NCBI RefSeq assembly: GCF_900128965.1
Contig: NZ_FQUL01000004.1
Location: forward strand, 1 to 64,000
Reading direction: 5' to 3'
From: Ferrithrix thermotolerans DSM 19514
Lineage (GTDB): Bacteria; Actinomycetota; Acidimicrobiia; Acidimicrobiales; Acidimicrobiaceae
Length of the DNA: 64,000 nucleotides
Part shown: positions 26,409 through 35,782 of the stretch, piece by piece
Position numbering within the stretch: the stretch's first letter is position 1
How the letters are laid out: each line of letters opens with the position of its first letter
Program-made: the position numbers and the translations under genes
The notes under the pieces: model-generated
Seen by the model: the letters and a program-made list of their open reading frames with translations, nothing else
The model's database searches: none
Told to the model about the DNA's origin: nothing

Positions 26409-29400
26409 GTGGAACAGAACTCTCGAGTACCAACGACCGCTGAATTTGGACCGAACGACTGGCTTGCGGAGGAGATGCTGGAGCGATACCTAAAGGACCC
26501 AACCTCTGTCTCAGACAGCTGGCGAAGGTACTTCTTAAAATCGCTTGGAGCTACCCAGACCTCGGAGTTAGCGAACTCTTTAGCTACGTCGACTAAGGGA
26601 AATGTTGTTCAAAGTGGTACCTTGACCAGCCAGGTGCAGACACAGGTTCAAGAGGCGTCCGTCGAAGCGGTAGGCACAGAGGTGCCGCCTCAGCGAGCAG
26701 TGTCGGCTGCCGAGGGGAGCTTCGGGCACAACGGCGTAGTAGAGGCTTCTAGCACTGGTGCCGAAAGCGCTTCTGACGAAGACTTCGCTTCGAAGATAGA
26801 AACTCAAGGAAACCGAGTTACCAAAAGTCCAGACGTTCGCCCCCTCGTCGTGGAGGACGCCGTCCCTTTGAGGGGTGTTGCGTATAAGGTGGTTGAGAAC
26901 ATGGTGGCGTCACTCGAGGTGCCTACCGCCACCTCGGTGAGGGTAATACCGGCGCGATCTTTAGAGGTGAACAGATCGATGATCAACGACCACCTCACGC
27001 GTATTATGGCTGCCAAGGTCAGCTTTACCCATATAATATCGTTCGCAGTCGTAAGAGCCCTTGAGACTGTGCCGCAGATGAACTCCTCTTTCTTAGAGGA
27101 CGTGGACGGAAAAGGGACACCAGGTGTGCTTCGCCACAAGGCATGTAACTTGGGAGTGGCGGTGGATGTTGAACGCAAAGATGGCTCAAGGGCACTCTTT
27201 GTTCCTGTGATAAAAAACGCATCAACTCTGACCTTCAAAGAGTTCGTAGCCGCTTACGACTTAGCGATAAAAAAGGTGAAGACCAACAAGATCTCCCCCG
27301 AAGACTTCGTCGGGGCGACCATGACTGTAACTAATCCCGGAACCATCGGTACCTCACACTCGGTACCACGACTGATGAAGGGTCAAGGGACGATTGTCGG
27401 AGTTGGCTCCATAACTTATGGGGCCGAGTTCGAGGCCTTAGATCCCATGGTTCTATCGGAACTAGGAGTCTCAAAGACGGTCACACTTACCTCGACCTAC
27501 GACCACCGTATCATTCAGGGTGCAGAGTCGGGCATGTTCCTAAAGAAAATTGATGAACTCCTAAGGAGCGCGTCGTTTTACCAAGAGATCTTCGACTCAT
27601 TGGACGTACCCTATCCGGCTGTTGAGTGGTCTTTGGATAGAAACGACTCCATATCCAGGCGAATCGATGATCGAGTAGTCAAACAGGTGCATGTGCAGAC
27701 CCTAATAAACAACTATCGGGTCAGAGGACACCTTATGGCGAAGTTGGATCCTTTAGGGCTTCAAAAGCCGATGTCGTCCAAGGAGCTGGATCCTAAGACT
27801 TATGGTCTGTCTATATGGGATTTGAGCAGAGAGTTTTACGCCGATGGACTAGCCGGATATGAGACTTTGACGCTTGAAAAAATCATAAATTTGCTTCGTG
27901 ATGCTTACTGTCGAACTATCGGTATTGAGTATATGCACATACAAAATCCAGAGGAGAAGCGCTGGATCCAAGAGAGGGTGGAGGGAGTACCTTTTAGTCT
28001 CAGCAAAGAAGAGAAGCTTAGGCTCCTTGAGAGATTGAATGCAGCTGAGGCGTTTGAGAAGTTTCTCTCAACCCGTTACATAGGCCACAAACGCTTTGGT
28101 CTCGAGGGAGCCGAGGCAGCGATCGCCTTTTTGGACGAGGTCCTCTCTCTAGCGGCAGAGGAAGGACTTCCTGAGGCGGTGCTCGGCATGGCACACAGGG
28201 GAAGACTGAACGTGCTGGCCAACATCGTTGGCAAGGGGTATGGCGAGATATTTAGAGAGTTTGAGGGGAACCTCGATCCAACCTCGGTTCAAGGCAGCGG
28301 TGACGTGAAGTACCACAAAGGCTACGCCGGGGTCTTCAAAGGTAGAAACGGAGCTACTCTTGAGGTAACGCTAGCGTCGAACCCGTCCCATCTCGAAGCT
28401 GTAGATCCCGTTGTCGAGGGTATAGCCCGAGCCAAAGAAGATATCCACGGAAACGTCGGAGAGTTCCCGGTGCTCCCAGTTTTAGTGCACGGTGATGCGG
28501 CGTTTGCCGGACAAGGGGTGGTGGTTGAGACTTTAAATCTGTCGCAGCTAAGGGGTTACAGAACCGGTGGTACGGTTCATCTGGTCATAAACAATCAGGT
28601 AGGGTTTACGACAAATCCGAACGAGGCGCGATCTTCAATCTACGCCTCCGACGTCGCAAAGACTGTGCAGGCTCCAATTTTTCATGTAAACGGTGACGAT
28701 CCCGAGTCTGTAGTCAGGGTTGCAAGGTTGGCCTTCGCTTATCGCCAGAGGTTCCACAAAGACGTGGTAGTGGACATGGTCTGCTACAGACGCCATGGTC
28801 ATAATGAGGGTGATGAGCCAAGCTACACGCATCCTCTTATGTATTCGGTCATCGAAGAGCATCCTTCGGTGAGGAAGCTGTACACAAAGTCACTCTCGAT
28901 GAGAGATGAGATTACCGAAGAGGACGAAGAGAGGGCGGTCGATGACTTCTTGGAGAAGCTCCAGAGGGCTCTAGATGAAACGAGATCGGCGTCTGCGCCG
29001 AATCCAACTGTTTTGCCTCCAGCACGACCACTTAGCGTTCCGCTCAGCAGAGTAGATACTGGCGTCTCAAAGGAGGCTTTGGATCTCATCGCAGAGAGAC
29101 TGATAACATACCCTCCCGGCTTTAGTGTCCATCCAAAGCTTGCGCGCTTGTTCTCTCAACGTGACGCTCTTTATAGATCTGGAGAGATCGACTGGTCGAT
29201 GGGAGAACAGCTAGCCTTTGGGTCGATCCTGCTCGAGGGGAAAGATATACGCTTTGCCGGGCAGGACTCTAGGCGAGGAACCTTCTCTCACCGTCACGCA
29301 GCTCTCATCGATTACGTAAACGGAGAGGAGTACTTTCCGTTGATGACGCTGCGAGATTACCAGGGTACCCACCTAAAGGCCGAGCGTGGGGGACGCTTTA

Positions 29401-30269
29401 TGATCTATGACTCCCTGCTTTCAGAGTACGCAGCCTTGGGTTTTGAATACGGCTACTCGCTAGTTCAAAAAGATGCTCTGGTGTGTTGGGAGGCGCAGTT
29501 TGGTGACTTTGCCAACGGAGCGCAGATCGTGATCGATCAGTTCATAGCGGCAGCTGAGGACAAGTGGGGACAACATTCTGGACTCGTTATGTTGCTTCCT
29601 CATGGTTATGAGGGCCAAGGTGCGGAACACTCGTCGGCACGTCTTGAGAGATTTCTAGCTCTTGCATCTGGAAGCAACATGGCGGTGGTCTACCCAACGA
29701 CCTCATCGCAGATCTTCCATCTCTTTAGATCTCAGGTCCATCGCAAAGACAAAAGACCTCTTGTTGTGGCTTCTCCGAAGTCTTTGCTGAGGGCCAAGAC
29801 CTCTAGGTCTTCTGTGGAGGAGTTTGTGATGGGTTCCTTCAGGCCGGTGATCGACGAAAATCTAGATAGATCCAGTGATGAGATAGATAGGGTGATCCTA
29901 TGTTCAGGTAAGGTCGCCTTCGAGGCGATGGCTCTGCGCGACTCTGAACAGGCTCAAAAAAGCGGTATTCCCCCAGCAGCCGTGGTGAGGGTGGAGCAGC
30001 TATTTCCTTGGCCAGAGGAAGAACTTGAGGACGTTTTCTCCAAGTACTACAACGCCAAGGAGATCGTCTGGTTGCAAGAGGAGCCCTCGAACATGGGTGC
30101 ATGGTCGTTCGTACACGAGAGGTTGCACTTTAGCGTCAGGGAGCGCTTCGCTCTGCGTCATGTGTCGCGACCCTCTGCGGGTTCTCCTGCCACGGGCTTT
30201 AGTGCAATGCACGTGCTGGAACAGGAAGATCTCCTGAGAAGGGCGTTGTTTGAGCCGATAAAGGCATAG
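26409..30269 (+). CDS. kgd: multifunctional 2-oxoglutarate metabolism enzyme (E1o with fused E2 domain)
   Basis: A 1286-residue enzyme of the actinobacterial Kgd/OdhA type, decarboxylating 2-oxoglutarate in the TCA cycle. Order: short N-terminal segment (FGPNDWLAEEMLERYLKDP, 15-33); a low-complexity linker; an acyltransferase domain (about 145-400) with DHRIIQGAESG; then the TPP-dependent E1 (about 410-1286) with MAHRGRLNVLANIVGK, HGDAAFAGQGVV and NNQVGFTTNPNEARSS. No lipoyl domain is present, so it depends on an E2 supplied in trans, probably pdhC at 6151. GTG start at 26409. Some relatives are controlled by GarA/OdhI; no such gene is in the window. Confidence 0.95.
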   Translation: MEQNSRVPTTAEFGPNDWLAEEMLERYLKDPTSVSDSWRRYFLKSLGATQTSELANSLATSTKGNVVQSGTLTSQVQTQVQEASVEAVGTEVPPQRAVSAAEGSFGHNGVVEASSTGAESASDEDFASKIETQGNRVTKSPDVRPLVVEDAVPLRGVAYKVVENMVASLEVPTATSVRVIPARSLEVNRSMINDHLTRIMAAKVSFTHIISFAVVRALETVPQMNSSFLEDVDGKGTPGVLRHKACNLGVAVDVERKDGSRALFVPVIKNASTLTFKEFVAAYDLAIKKVKTNKISPEDFVGATMTVTNPGTIGTSHSVPRLMKGQGTIVGVGSITYGAEFEALDPMVLSELGVSKTVTLTSTYDHRIIQGAESGMFLKKIDELLRSASFYQEIFDSLDVPYPAVEWSLDRNDSISRRIDDRVVKQVHVQTLINNYRVRGHLMAKLDPLGLQKPMSSKELDPKTYGLSIWDLSREFYADGLAGYETLTLEKIINLLRDAYCRTIGIEYMHIQNPEEKRWIQERVEGVPFSLSKEEKLRLLERLNAAEAFEKFLSTRYIGHKRFGLEGAEAAIAFLDEVLSLAAEEGLPEAVLGMAHRGRLNVLANIVGKGYGEIFREFEGNLDPTSVQGSGDVKYHKGYAGVFKGRNGATLEVTLASNPSHLEAVDPVVEGIARAKEDIHGNVGEFPVLPVLVHGDAAFAGQGVVVETLNLSQLRGYRTGGTVHLVINNQVGFTTNPNEARSSIYASDVAKTVQAPIFHVNGDDPESVVRVARLAFAYRQRFHKDVVVDMVCYRRHGHNEGDEPSYTHPLMYSVIEEHPSVRKLYTKSLSMRDEITEEDEERAVDDFLEKLQRALDETRSASAPNPTVLPPARPLSVPLSRVDTGVSKEALDLIAERLITYPPGFSVHPKLARLFSQRDALYRSGEIDWSMGEQLAFGSILLEGKDIRFAGQDSRRGTFSHRHAALIDYVNGEEYFPLMTLRDYQGTHLKAERGGRFMIYDSLLSEYAALGFEYGYSLVQKDALVCWEAQFGDFANGAQIVIDQFIAAAEDKWGQHSGLVMLLPHGYEGQGAEHSSARLERFLALASGSNMAVVYPTTSSQIFHLFRSQVHRKDKRPLVVASPKSLLRAKTSRSSVEEFVMGSFRPVIDENLDRSSDEIDRVILCSGKVAFEAMALRDSEQAQKSGIPPAAVVRVEQLFPWPEEELEDVFSKYYNAKEIVWLQEEPSNMGAWSFVHERLHFSVRERFALRHVSRPSAGSPATGFSAMHVLEQEDLLRRALFEPIKA

Positions 30270-30284
30270 GAGCGGATCCAAGCT

Positions 30285-30899
30285 CTAATTGAGATCGGTC
30301 AAGACTCTGCGTACCTGGGCAACCAGGTCAAGATCTCCTTCTGCCTTTATAGTCAGTATTCCTAGTGATCTTGGATACCTTAGATTCGCTCCAATATCGT
30401 CGATGTACACGATCTCTTCTGGGTCAATTTCAAGAGACGTAAAGGTGTAGTCGTAGATCTTGGGATCAGGTTTTCGACACCCAACGATAGATGACTCAAC
30501 CACAAGGTCAAAGAGGCCAGATATGGTCCATAGAGGTTCCTTGTGTGCAGGTATCTGAAAGTTATTTGTGATAACCGCTGTTTTGTACTTTCCCCGGAGC
30601 TCATCTTTGATGTACTGAAGAAGTGGGGTGTTGAAAGAGCCACCGGAGAGCTCGATTAGCGCAGATACCTCGACAGAGATATCATGACGATCGAGCTCTG
30701 CGCCCATTTCCTGAACAAAACCCTTGAGATCAATCTCTCCGCGTTCAAATCTGCCCCAGGCTCCCTTTGATCCTGATTCATCTAGAACTCTGGAGAGTTT
30801 TCCCGGTGGCAGTCCTGCTCTGCGCTCTAAGCGCGCAACTTGACCAAGGGGAGTTCCATAAAGTACGCCACCAAAGTCAAATACAACGCCCTTTATCAT
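30285..30899 (-). CDS. HAD-superfamily hydrolase (subfamily IA)
   Basis: 204 residues. Motif I is VVFDFGGVLYG (nucleophile Asp near residue 8); its second acidic position is Gly (DFGG), as in soluble epoxide hydrolase N-terminal phosphatase-like members. Motif II is ITNN. Motif III Lys is in GCRKPDPKIY. Motif IV is YIDDIGANL. Substrate unknown. I use the ATG at 30897-30899, where motif I begins at once; an upstream TTG at 30927-30929 is in frame. It converges on kgd with only 15 bases between stops. Confidence 0.86.
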   Translation of the reverse strand: MIKGVVFDFGGVLYGTPLGQVARLERRAGLPPGKLSRVLDESGSKGAWGRFERGEIDLKGFVQEMGAELDRHDISVEVSALIELSGGSFNTPLLQYIKDELRGKYKTAVITNNFQIPAHKEPLWTISGLFDLVVESSIVGCRKPDPKIYDYTFTSLEIDPEEIVYIDDIGANLRYPRSLGILTIKAEGDLDLVAQVRRVLTDLN

Positions 30900-31063
30900 G
30901 TAGTAGATCTTATGAGATCTCGCTCCCAAGCAGACTGGAGCTGTAATATCGCTATAGATCTTGAGCCCTAAACCCTTCTTGATTTAGGTCGTATTCGCAA
31001 TATTGCCACTTGTCGTAACCCTTCGATGTTAGGAAGTCGGCCAATTAATTGTAGTTTGTAGGG

Positions 31064-31480
31064 ATGGATCCAAGAGAAATCATTCCACACAGGGAGCCTT
31101 TCCTTCTTCTTGATGAGGTCGTTCAAGTGGAGCCGGGAGTGTCCGCGAAGGGACGGTGGACCCCCAGGAGTTCGATGGCGGTATTTGAAGGGCACTTCCC
31201 CACTCGACCGACCCTGCCAGGGGTGTATATGGTGGAATCTCTTGCACAACTAGGTGCGTGTGCAGTCCTTATGGACGATCGATATCGAGGTTCGCTCCCA
31301 CTTTTCGGAGGCATAGACCGGGCGCGCTTTAGAAGGCAGGTTCTGCCCGAGGAAACCCTCGACCTAGAGGTGCGTATGACGACGCTATCCCAACGTGCTG
31401 GTAAAGGTGAGGGTGTTGCAAGACGTAGTGGTGAAACGGTCTGTGAGGTATCGTTCTTCTTTGTGATAGCAGATAGTTAG
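31064..31480 (+). CDS. FabZ-like 3-hydroxyacyl-ACP dehydratase (hotdog fold)
   Basis: 138 residues. The N-terminus IIPHREPFLLLDEVV and the central helix EGHFPTRPTLPGVYMVESLAQ match FabZ, including the catalytic His in GHFP and the helix Glu in MVESLAQ. Members dehydrate beta-hydroxyacyl-ACP in fatty acid synthesis, but stand-alone copies also act in polyketide or lipid modification. No other fatty acid gene lies here. The ATG has only a weak TAGGG before it. Confidence 0.86.
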   Translation: MDPREIIPHREPFLLLDEVVQVEPGVSAKGRWTPRSSMAVFEGHFPTRPTLPGVYMVESLAQLGACAVLMDDRYRGSLPLFGGIDRARFRRQVLPEETLDLEVRMTTLSQRAGKGEGVARRSGETVCEVSFFFVIADS

Positions 31481-31524
31481 GCGTAAATAAGAGGTTGTAG
31501 GGCGGGAAGGGGTTCGACTGGCTT

Positions 31525-32307
31525 ATGAAGATCGTCTCGTGGAATGTAAACTCCTTGAACGCAAGGCTTCCCTTTGTGCTCGACTGGGTAGCAAAGCACG
31601 AACCAGACGTGCTGTGTTTACAAGAGACCAAACTCAAAGACGATGACTTTCCTTACCAGGCGTTCAAAGACATTGGTTACAACTCTGTTCACTTCGGACA
31701 GGGGCGTTGGAACGGAGTGGCTATTGTCTCTAAGGCGAAAGGTGAAGACGTCGTCTGCGGAGGGGTTGCAGAGTATTTTGAGGGTCAACTAGAGGCTCGG
31801 CACCTAGCAGCTACCGTAGAGGGAATAAGGGTGCATAGCGTCTATGTTCCAAACGGCAGAAGCCTCGAGGATGCACACTTTGACTACAAGCTCAGATGGC
31901 TAGGTGATCTTAGGTCACTCCTGGAGAAGGAGTGTAAGTTATTCGATCAGATCTTGGTTGCGGGCGACTTCAACATAGCTCCAGATGACCAAGACGTGTG
32001 GGATCCAGCAGCCTATGTGGGTTGTACTCATGTAAGTGACGACGAGCGCTCTGCACTAAAGAGCATCGAAGACCTTGGTTTTGTAGATGTAGCAAGGCAT
32101 CTAAACCCCAACGATGTCCAGTTTTCATGGTGGGACTATAGAGGTGGTGCGTTCCATAAAGGTGAGGGATTGAGAATAGATCTGGCGTTAGTGTCGAATT
32201 CACTTATATCAAGGGTAGTTTCCGCTCGTATCGATAGGGATGCAAGAAAGGTCTCCAAGGCGGGAAAGCCATCTGACCATGCTCCGCTCGAGCTGTGTTT
32301 GAGGTGA
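31525..32307 (+). CDS. xthA: exodeoxyribonuclease III (AP endonuclease)
   Basis: A 260-residue Mg-dependent endonuclease/exonuclease for abasic sites. Motifs in order: SWNVNSLNARL, LCLQETKLKDDDFP, GRWNGVAIVSK, VAGDFNIAPDD, FSWWDYRGGAFHKGEGLRID and SDHAPLEL with the catalytic His. Complete, normal length. It follows the dehydratase by 44 bases and may share its transcript. ATG start. Confidence 0.95.
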   Translation: MKIVSWNVNSLNARLPFVLDWVAKHEPDVLCLQETKLKDDDFPYQAFKDIGYNSVHFGQGRWNGVAIVSKAKGEDVVCGGVAEYFEGQLEARHLAATVEGIRVHSVYVPNGRSLEDAHFDYKLRWLGDLRSLLEKECKLFDQILVAGDFNIAPDDQDVWDPAAYVGCTHVSDDERSALKSIEDLGFVDVARHLNPNDVQFSWWDYRGGAFHKGEGLRIDLALVSNSLISRVVSARIDRDARKVSKAGKPSDHAPLELCLR

Positions 32308-32474
32308 TGAACTACCACGTAGCTAGGCCTTCGAGCTTAACCTCAAAAGAGAACGATCCCCGGGGAGAGTTCCGATCTAACAAGCCTTTAGCTTGTCCTC
32401 GACTGTTTCTCAACTTCTCAAGGCATAATTGTACCTCGAAGCGGCTGTAGCTGTGAAAAATCGTAGAGGGGTAG

Positions 32475-33389
32475 TTGTTGTCGGAGCCGTTAAGTGAGAT
32501 GTACACCAAAAGATTTGGTGCATTGGGAACCTACGTTGACCTCGCCTGCTCTAAGTGTGATGAGTCTGAGTCGATTCTAGATAGATTGTTGGACCTCCTT
32601 GAACAACTTGATGAGGCAGCCTCCTGTTATAGGGCAGACTCGGAGGTAAGGGTACTTTATGAGAGGTCCCTCCTTGGAGGGGAGGAGTCCGTATTTGAGG
32701 TCTCCGATGTCCTATGGGATCTCCTGATAAGCGCTCAGGAGGCGGTTCAGGTTACAAGAGGTCTAGTCGATATCGGTTGTGGTGGACTTTTTTGGGAGGA
32801 CTACGATATAGCCGGTGAAGAGCTCGTCCAAATAGATGGAGAGGTGGATCTGATACCTTCTGAGCGAGCCGTCAGGATAAGACGAGGTACCTTAATCGAC
32901 CTTGGCTCCGTAGGTAAGGCTTACTGGGCTCAACGTTGTGCCTCGTCCTTAGCCGTTGAGTTCGGATGCGATATATTAGTTGGTCTCGGCGGAGACATCT
33001 ACGCTAAGTGCGACCAAGGGACGAAGTTCCCCGTGGCGGTCCCCATGGATGGTCGTAGCGTCTACGAACCCGGTGATGAGATCGTCGAACTCTCCTCCAT
33101 GGCTATTGCGACCTCTGCACGTCGAACCAGGGAGCACCGATATAGCGCTTTAGGTAAAGCAACTCATATCTTTGATCCAAGAACTCTCCAGCCCGCAATA
33201 AGCGGAGCTCAGGTGGCAACGGTCATGGGCCGAGTCGCCTCTGTGTGCAACTCTTTATCTCTTATGTCAGTCGTGGATCTTGAACTCGCCAAAGATGCGA
33301 TCTTCACCCTTGGGTATATGGCACGTCTTGTCACTGAAACTAAAATCGAATACGTTGGGGGCTTCGAAGACGAGGTGCTTTCCCAGTGA
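32475..33389 (+). CDS. apbE: ApbE-family FAD:protein FMN transferase
   Basis: 304 residues. ApbE attaches FMN to Thr or Ser of target flavoproteins. Seen: the early MYTKRFGALGTYV block, IDLGSVGKAYWAQ for FAD and metal binding, LVGLGGDIYAK, and THIFDPRT near the C-terminus. No lipobox is visible, so it may act in the cytoplasm. TTG start at 32475 with AGAGGGG before it. It overlaps the next gene, a membrane heme protein. The usual substrate, an FMN_bind-domain protein with an SGAT-type motif, is not found in this cluster. Confidence 0.85.
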   Translation: MLSEPLSEMYTKRFGALGTYVDLACSKCDESESILDRLLDLLEQLDEAASCYRADSEVRVLYERSLLGGEESVFEVSDVLWDLLISAQEAVQVTRGLVDIGCGGLFWEDYDIAGEELVQIDGEVDLIPSERAVRIRRGTLIDLGSVGKAYWAQRCASSLAVEFGCDILVGLGGDIYAKCDQGTKFPVAVPMDGRSVYEPGDEIVELSSMAIATSARRTREHRYSALGKATHIFDPRTLQPAISGAQVATVMGRVASVCNSLSLMSVVDLELAKDAIFTLGYMARLVTETKIEYVGGFEDEVLSQ

Positions 33390-34153
33390 TGTTTTCTGTC
33401 CTTGGTACCCAGATACTATGGTACGTTACTCGATCGTCGGGACTATTGGCTCTCCTTATGCTAAGCGCAACGGTGGCTCTAGGGGTCTCCTCGGCCCAGA
33501 AGGCAAAGATCAGGGAGGTACCAAGAGTCTACTTTGCGGACCTGCATCGGTCTTTGGCGCTATTTGCGCTGGTTTTGCTTTCGGTCCATATATTCACGGC
33601 CATAGTAGACCCCTTCACCCACCTAGGGTGGACTACTGCGTTCGATCCCTTCAAAAGGTCTTATCGCCCACTATATCTTGGTCTTGGGATAACAGCCTTC
33701 GATATAGTCGTAGCCATCGTTGCAACCTCGCTTCTGCGCAAGCATCTATCCAACCGACTCTGGAAGGCGATACATCTAGGCTCTTATCTCGTATGGTTTT
33801 TGGCGATGGTCCATGGTCTTGGCACAGGAACAGATTCCCACTTTAGATTCGCCCTCTTTGTGTATGGCTTGTCCTTGGGTATTGTGGCGGTTGGCCTGTG
33901 GATAAGGATCCTAAGTGCAAAACCTAAGGCCTTGGTCCTTCGGTTCGTTGCGTATGCACTAATCGCCTTAGCTCCTTTTACTCTAGTCCTGTGGGGACTT
34001 TCGGGTCCGGCTAAGGCAGGATGGTCGAAGAGATTTTCCCTGCCTCAAACAACTATCCGAACTAAGTCCACGCAGGTTCATGGTAGTTCTAACTCGTCGT
34101 CCTTGGCACCTCCTACTACTGAGATTTACTCCGATGATGGCACGAGTCAATAA
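33386..34153 (+). CDS. ferric-reductase-like transmembrane protein, bis-heme
   Basis: 255 residues with six or seven helices. Two His pairs suit two hemes stacked across the bilayer: His54 and His68 in one helix region (ADLHRSLALFALVLLSVHIF), and His130 and His143 in another (AIHLGSYLVWFLAMVHG). This is the ferric reductase/YedZ transmembrane pattern. There is no C-terminal NAD/FAD module, only a Ser/Thr-rich tail after the last helix. The start overlaps apbE (GTG 33386 or ATG 33389). It would pass electrons between the flavoprotein/ferredoxin genes that follow and an outside acceptor or donor (inference). Confidence 0.82.
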   Translation: MMFSVLGTQILWYVTRSSGLLALLMLSATVALGVSSAQKAKIREVPRVYFADLHRSLALFALVLLSVHIFTAIVDPFTHLGWTTAFDPFKRSYRPLYLGLGITAFDIVVAIVATSLLRKHLSNRLWKAIHLGSYLVWFLAMVHGLGTGTDSHFRFALFVYGLSLGIVAVGLWIRILSAKPKALVLRFVAYALIALAPFTLVLWGLSGPAKAGWSKRFSLPQTTIRTKSTQVHGSSNSSSLAPPTTEIYSDDGTSQ

Positions 34154-34196
34154 AGATCTAAAGGGTACCGATGGCTAGGGAGGGGATCGATATACG

Positions 34197-35537
34197 TTGA
34201 CTGCAGAGTCGGTTGCAGATGCACAGATAGACAGGTTCCCATTCGTTCTTCTTCCACGCACCTTACAAGGGTGTGGAAGCTTGCCGTTCCCAAGGCGAAT
34301 AGAGCCCTTTGGTTCTGTGATGCGTGCTCCAGCACTTGCGAGGGCCCCGGAGTTCTATGGTGTTAGGGACCCGGTCAAGGAGCTGGTGGAACTTAGCCAA
34401 AGATGGCAGATAACCGGTCGAGGTGGGGCTGGCTTTCCGTTTTGGAAGAAACTCTCGGCGGTGAGTGACAAGACCTCTATTTTCTCTCGCCCCTTCGTCG
34501 TGGTTAATCTAACGGAGTCGGAACCCCTGTCGTTCAAAGACAGATTTATAAAGACCTACTATCTAGAACTCGTCTTAGAAGGCGCTGTACTTGCGTCCAA
34601 AGCGCTGCGTGCTGAGGCGATCTATGTCGCATCTCACTATGAAAAAGGGGAGTCCGATGCTCTTTCGGACTACGTCAAGGGATATGCCGCCGCCCGGGGT
34701 GTAAAGATTGAAACCGTGGCGATGAGAAAAGCCTTGGTCTCTGGACAGGAGACGTCGATCGTGAATGCCATCAACGGACGGGTGCCCCTCCCGAGAGTGC
34801 AACCACCTCGGCTGTCAGAAAAAGGGGTCAAATCGAGACCGACACTTCTCTCTAACGCCGAGACGTATCTGCGCGTTGCACAAGCGAAAAGGCTTGAGAG
34901 TATCGGCGACCATGTTGATCCTAAGATGGCGCTTGGGTATCTGGGCACAATTCATCTAAAAACCGGAGAGAGCTACATCGTCGAGTCCCATCCCTCGATG
35001 TCTGTAGCTGAAATAATGGGTTCTTTAGGTGCGCCACTGAACGAATCGTCTTTGTACCTCGTCGGTGGCTACTTCGGGCGACTGTTCCAAGGTAAAGATG
35101 CGCGTCTTTATGCGCCGATCTCTAGGTCTAAGCGAGAGGGTGGAGCAGGTTGGGGGGCAGGTCTTGTAGTGGAACTTGAACGACAAGGCTGCGTAGCTGC
35201 GGAGCTAGGGTTTTTGATCAGGTGGTTAAGCCTCCAAAGCGCTGGTCAGTGTGGTCCGTGTAAGTTTGGCCTACCTCAAATCTCAAATGAATTCGACAAC
35301 ATGGTGACCCAGGCAACCGGCAGTATTGAACTGATTAGACGGTGGAAGGGACAGATCAAAGGGCGCGGTGGATGTGCACTACCTGACAGTGTCTGTGACC
35401 TTGAAAGCTCCTTTGAGGAGGTGACTTTGGAGGAGTTGTCTTTGCATCAAGCAGGGAATTGCGACAGAGCATATGAACGCATCTTCGAAGGTCTTCACAT
35501 GAGTTTTTACGGCAAGGTGGATCCTTATGGGGGGTGA
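34197..35537 (+). CDS. NuoF-like flavin/iron-sulfur protein
   Basis: 446 residues resembling the 51-kDa subunit of complex I. The FMN/NADH loop is GRGGAGFPFWKK (74-85), with VVVNLTESEP following and the SLBB-like part near 255-300. The iron-sulfur segment reads QSAGQCGPCKFG: Cys352 and Cys355 are present, but the first Cys of the usual SCGxCxPC is Ala349. Cys393 (GGCALPDS) supplies a third ligand; Cys400 or Cys422 may complete it. The TTG start at 34197 is tentative. It overlaps the ferredoxin gene. Similar standalone NuoF-like proteins pair with ferredoxins in actinobacteria. Confidence 0.82.
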   Translation: MTAESVADAQIDRFPFVLLPRTLQGCGSLPFPRRIEPFGSVMRAPALARAPEFYGVRDPVKELVELSQRWQITGRGGAGFPFWKKLSAVSDKTSIFSRPFVVVNLTESEPLSFKDRFIKTYYLELVLEGAVLASKALRAEAIYVASHYEKGESDALSDYVKGYAAARGVKIETVAMRKALVSGQETSIVNAINGRVPLPRVQPPRLSEKGVKSRPTLLSNAETYLRVAQAKRLESIGDHVDPKMALGYLGTIHLKTGESYIVESHPSMSVAEIMGSLGAPLNESSLYLVGGYFGRLFQGKDARLYAPISRSKREGGAGWGAGLVVELERQGCVAAELGFLIRWLSLQSAGQCGPCKFGLPQISNEFDNMVTQATGSIELIRRWKGQIKGRGGCALPDSVCDLESSFEEVTLEELSLHQAGNCDRAYERIFEGLHMSFYGKVDPYGG

Positions 35538-35769
35538 CAAGGTAGCTAGGATCACTTCAAAAAGTCACTACGAGATCTCGATTGACCCGACAGTGTGCGA
35601 CGGTTACGGTTACTGCGTGGAGCTACTACCGGCGAATTTGACCTTCGATGACTGGGGGTTTCCTATCGTAAAGACAAGAGTAGTAGAAGCTGAAGAACTC
35701 GAGATGGCGAACCATGTCGTTCAACTTTGCCCAAGGTCAGCCTTCAAACTTTCCAAGGTAAAGGGCTAG
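35527..35769 (+). CDS. ferredoxin, 3Fe-4S type
   Basis: 80 residues. The pattern Cys24-x5-Cys30 (CDGYGYC) followed by Cys68-Pro matches single-cluster 3Fe-4S ferredoxins of actinobacteria; the Cys that would make a 4Fe cluster is Tyr27 or Gly. ATG 35527 lies inside the end of the NuoF-like gene, indicating coupled translation. It probably exchanges electrons with that flavoprotein. Confidence 0.85.
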   Translation: MGGDKVARITSKSHYEISIDPTVCDGYGYCVELLPANLTFDDWGFPIVKTRVVEAEELEMANHVVQLCPRSAFKLSKVKG

Positions 35770-35782
35770 CGTGCAAGAGGTT

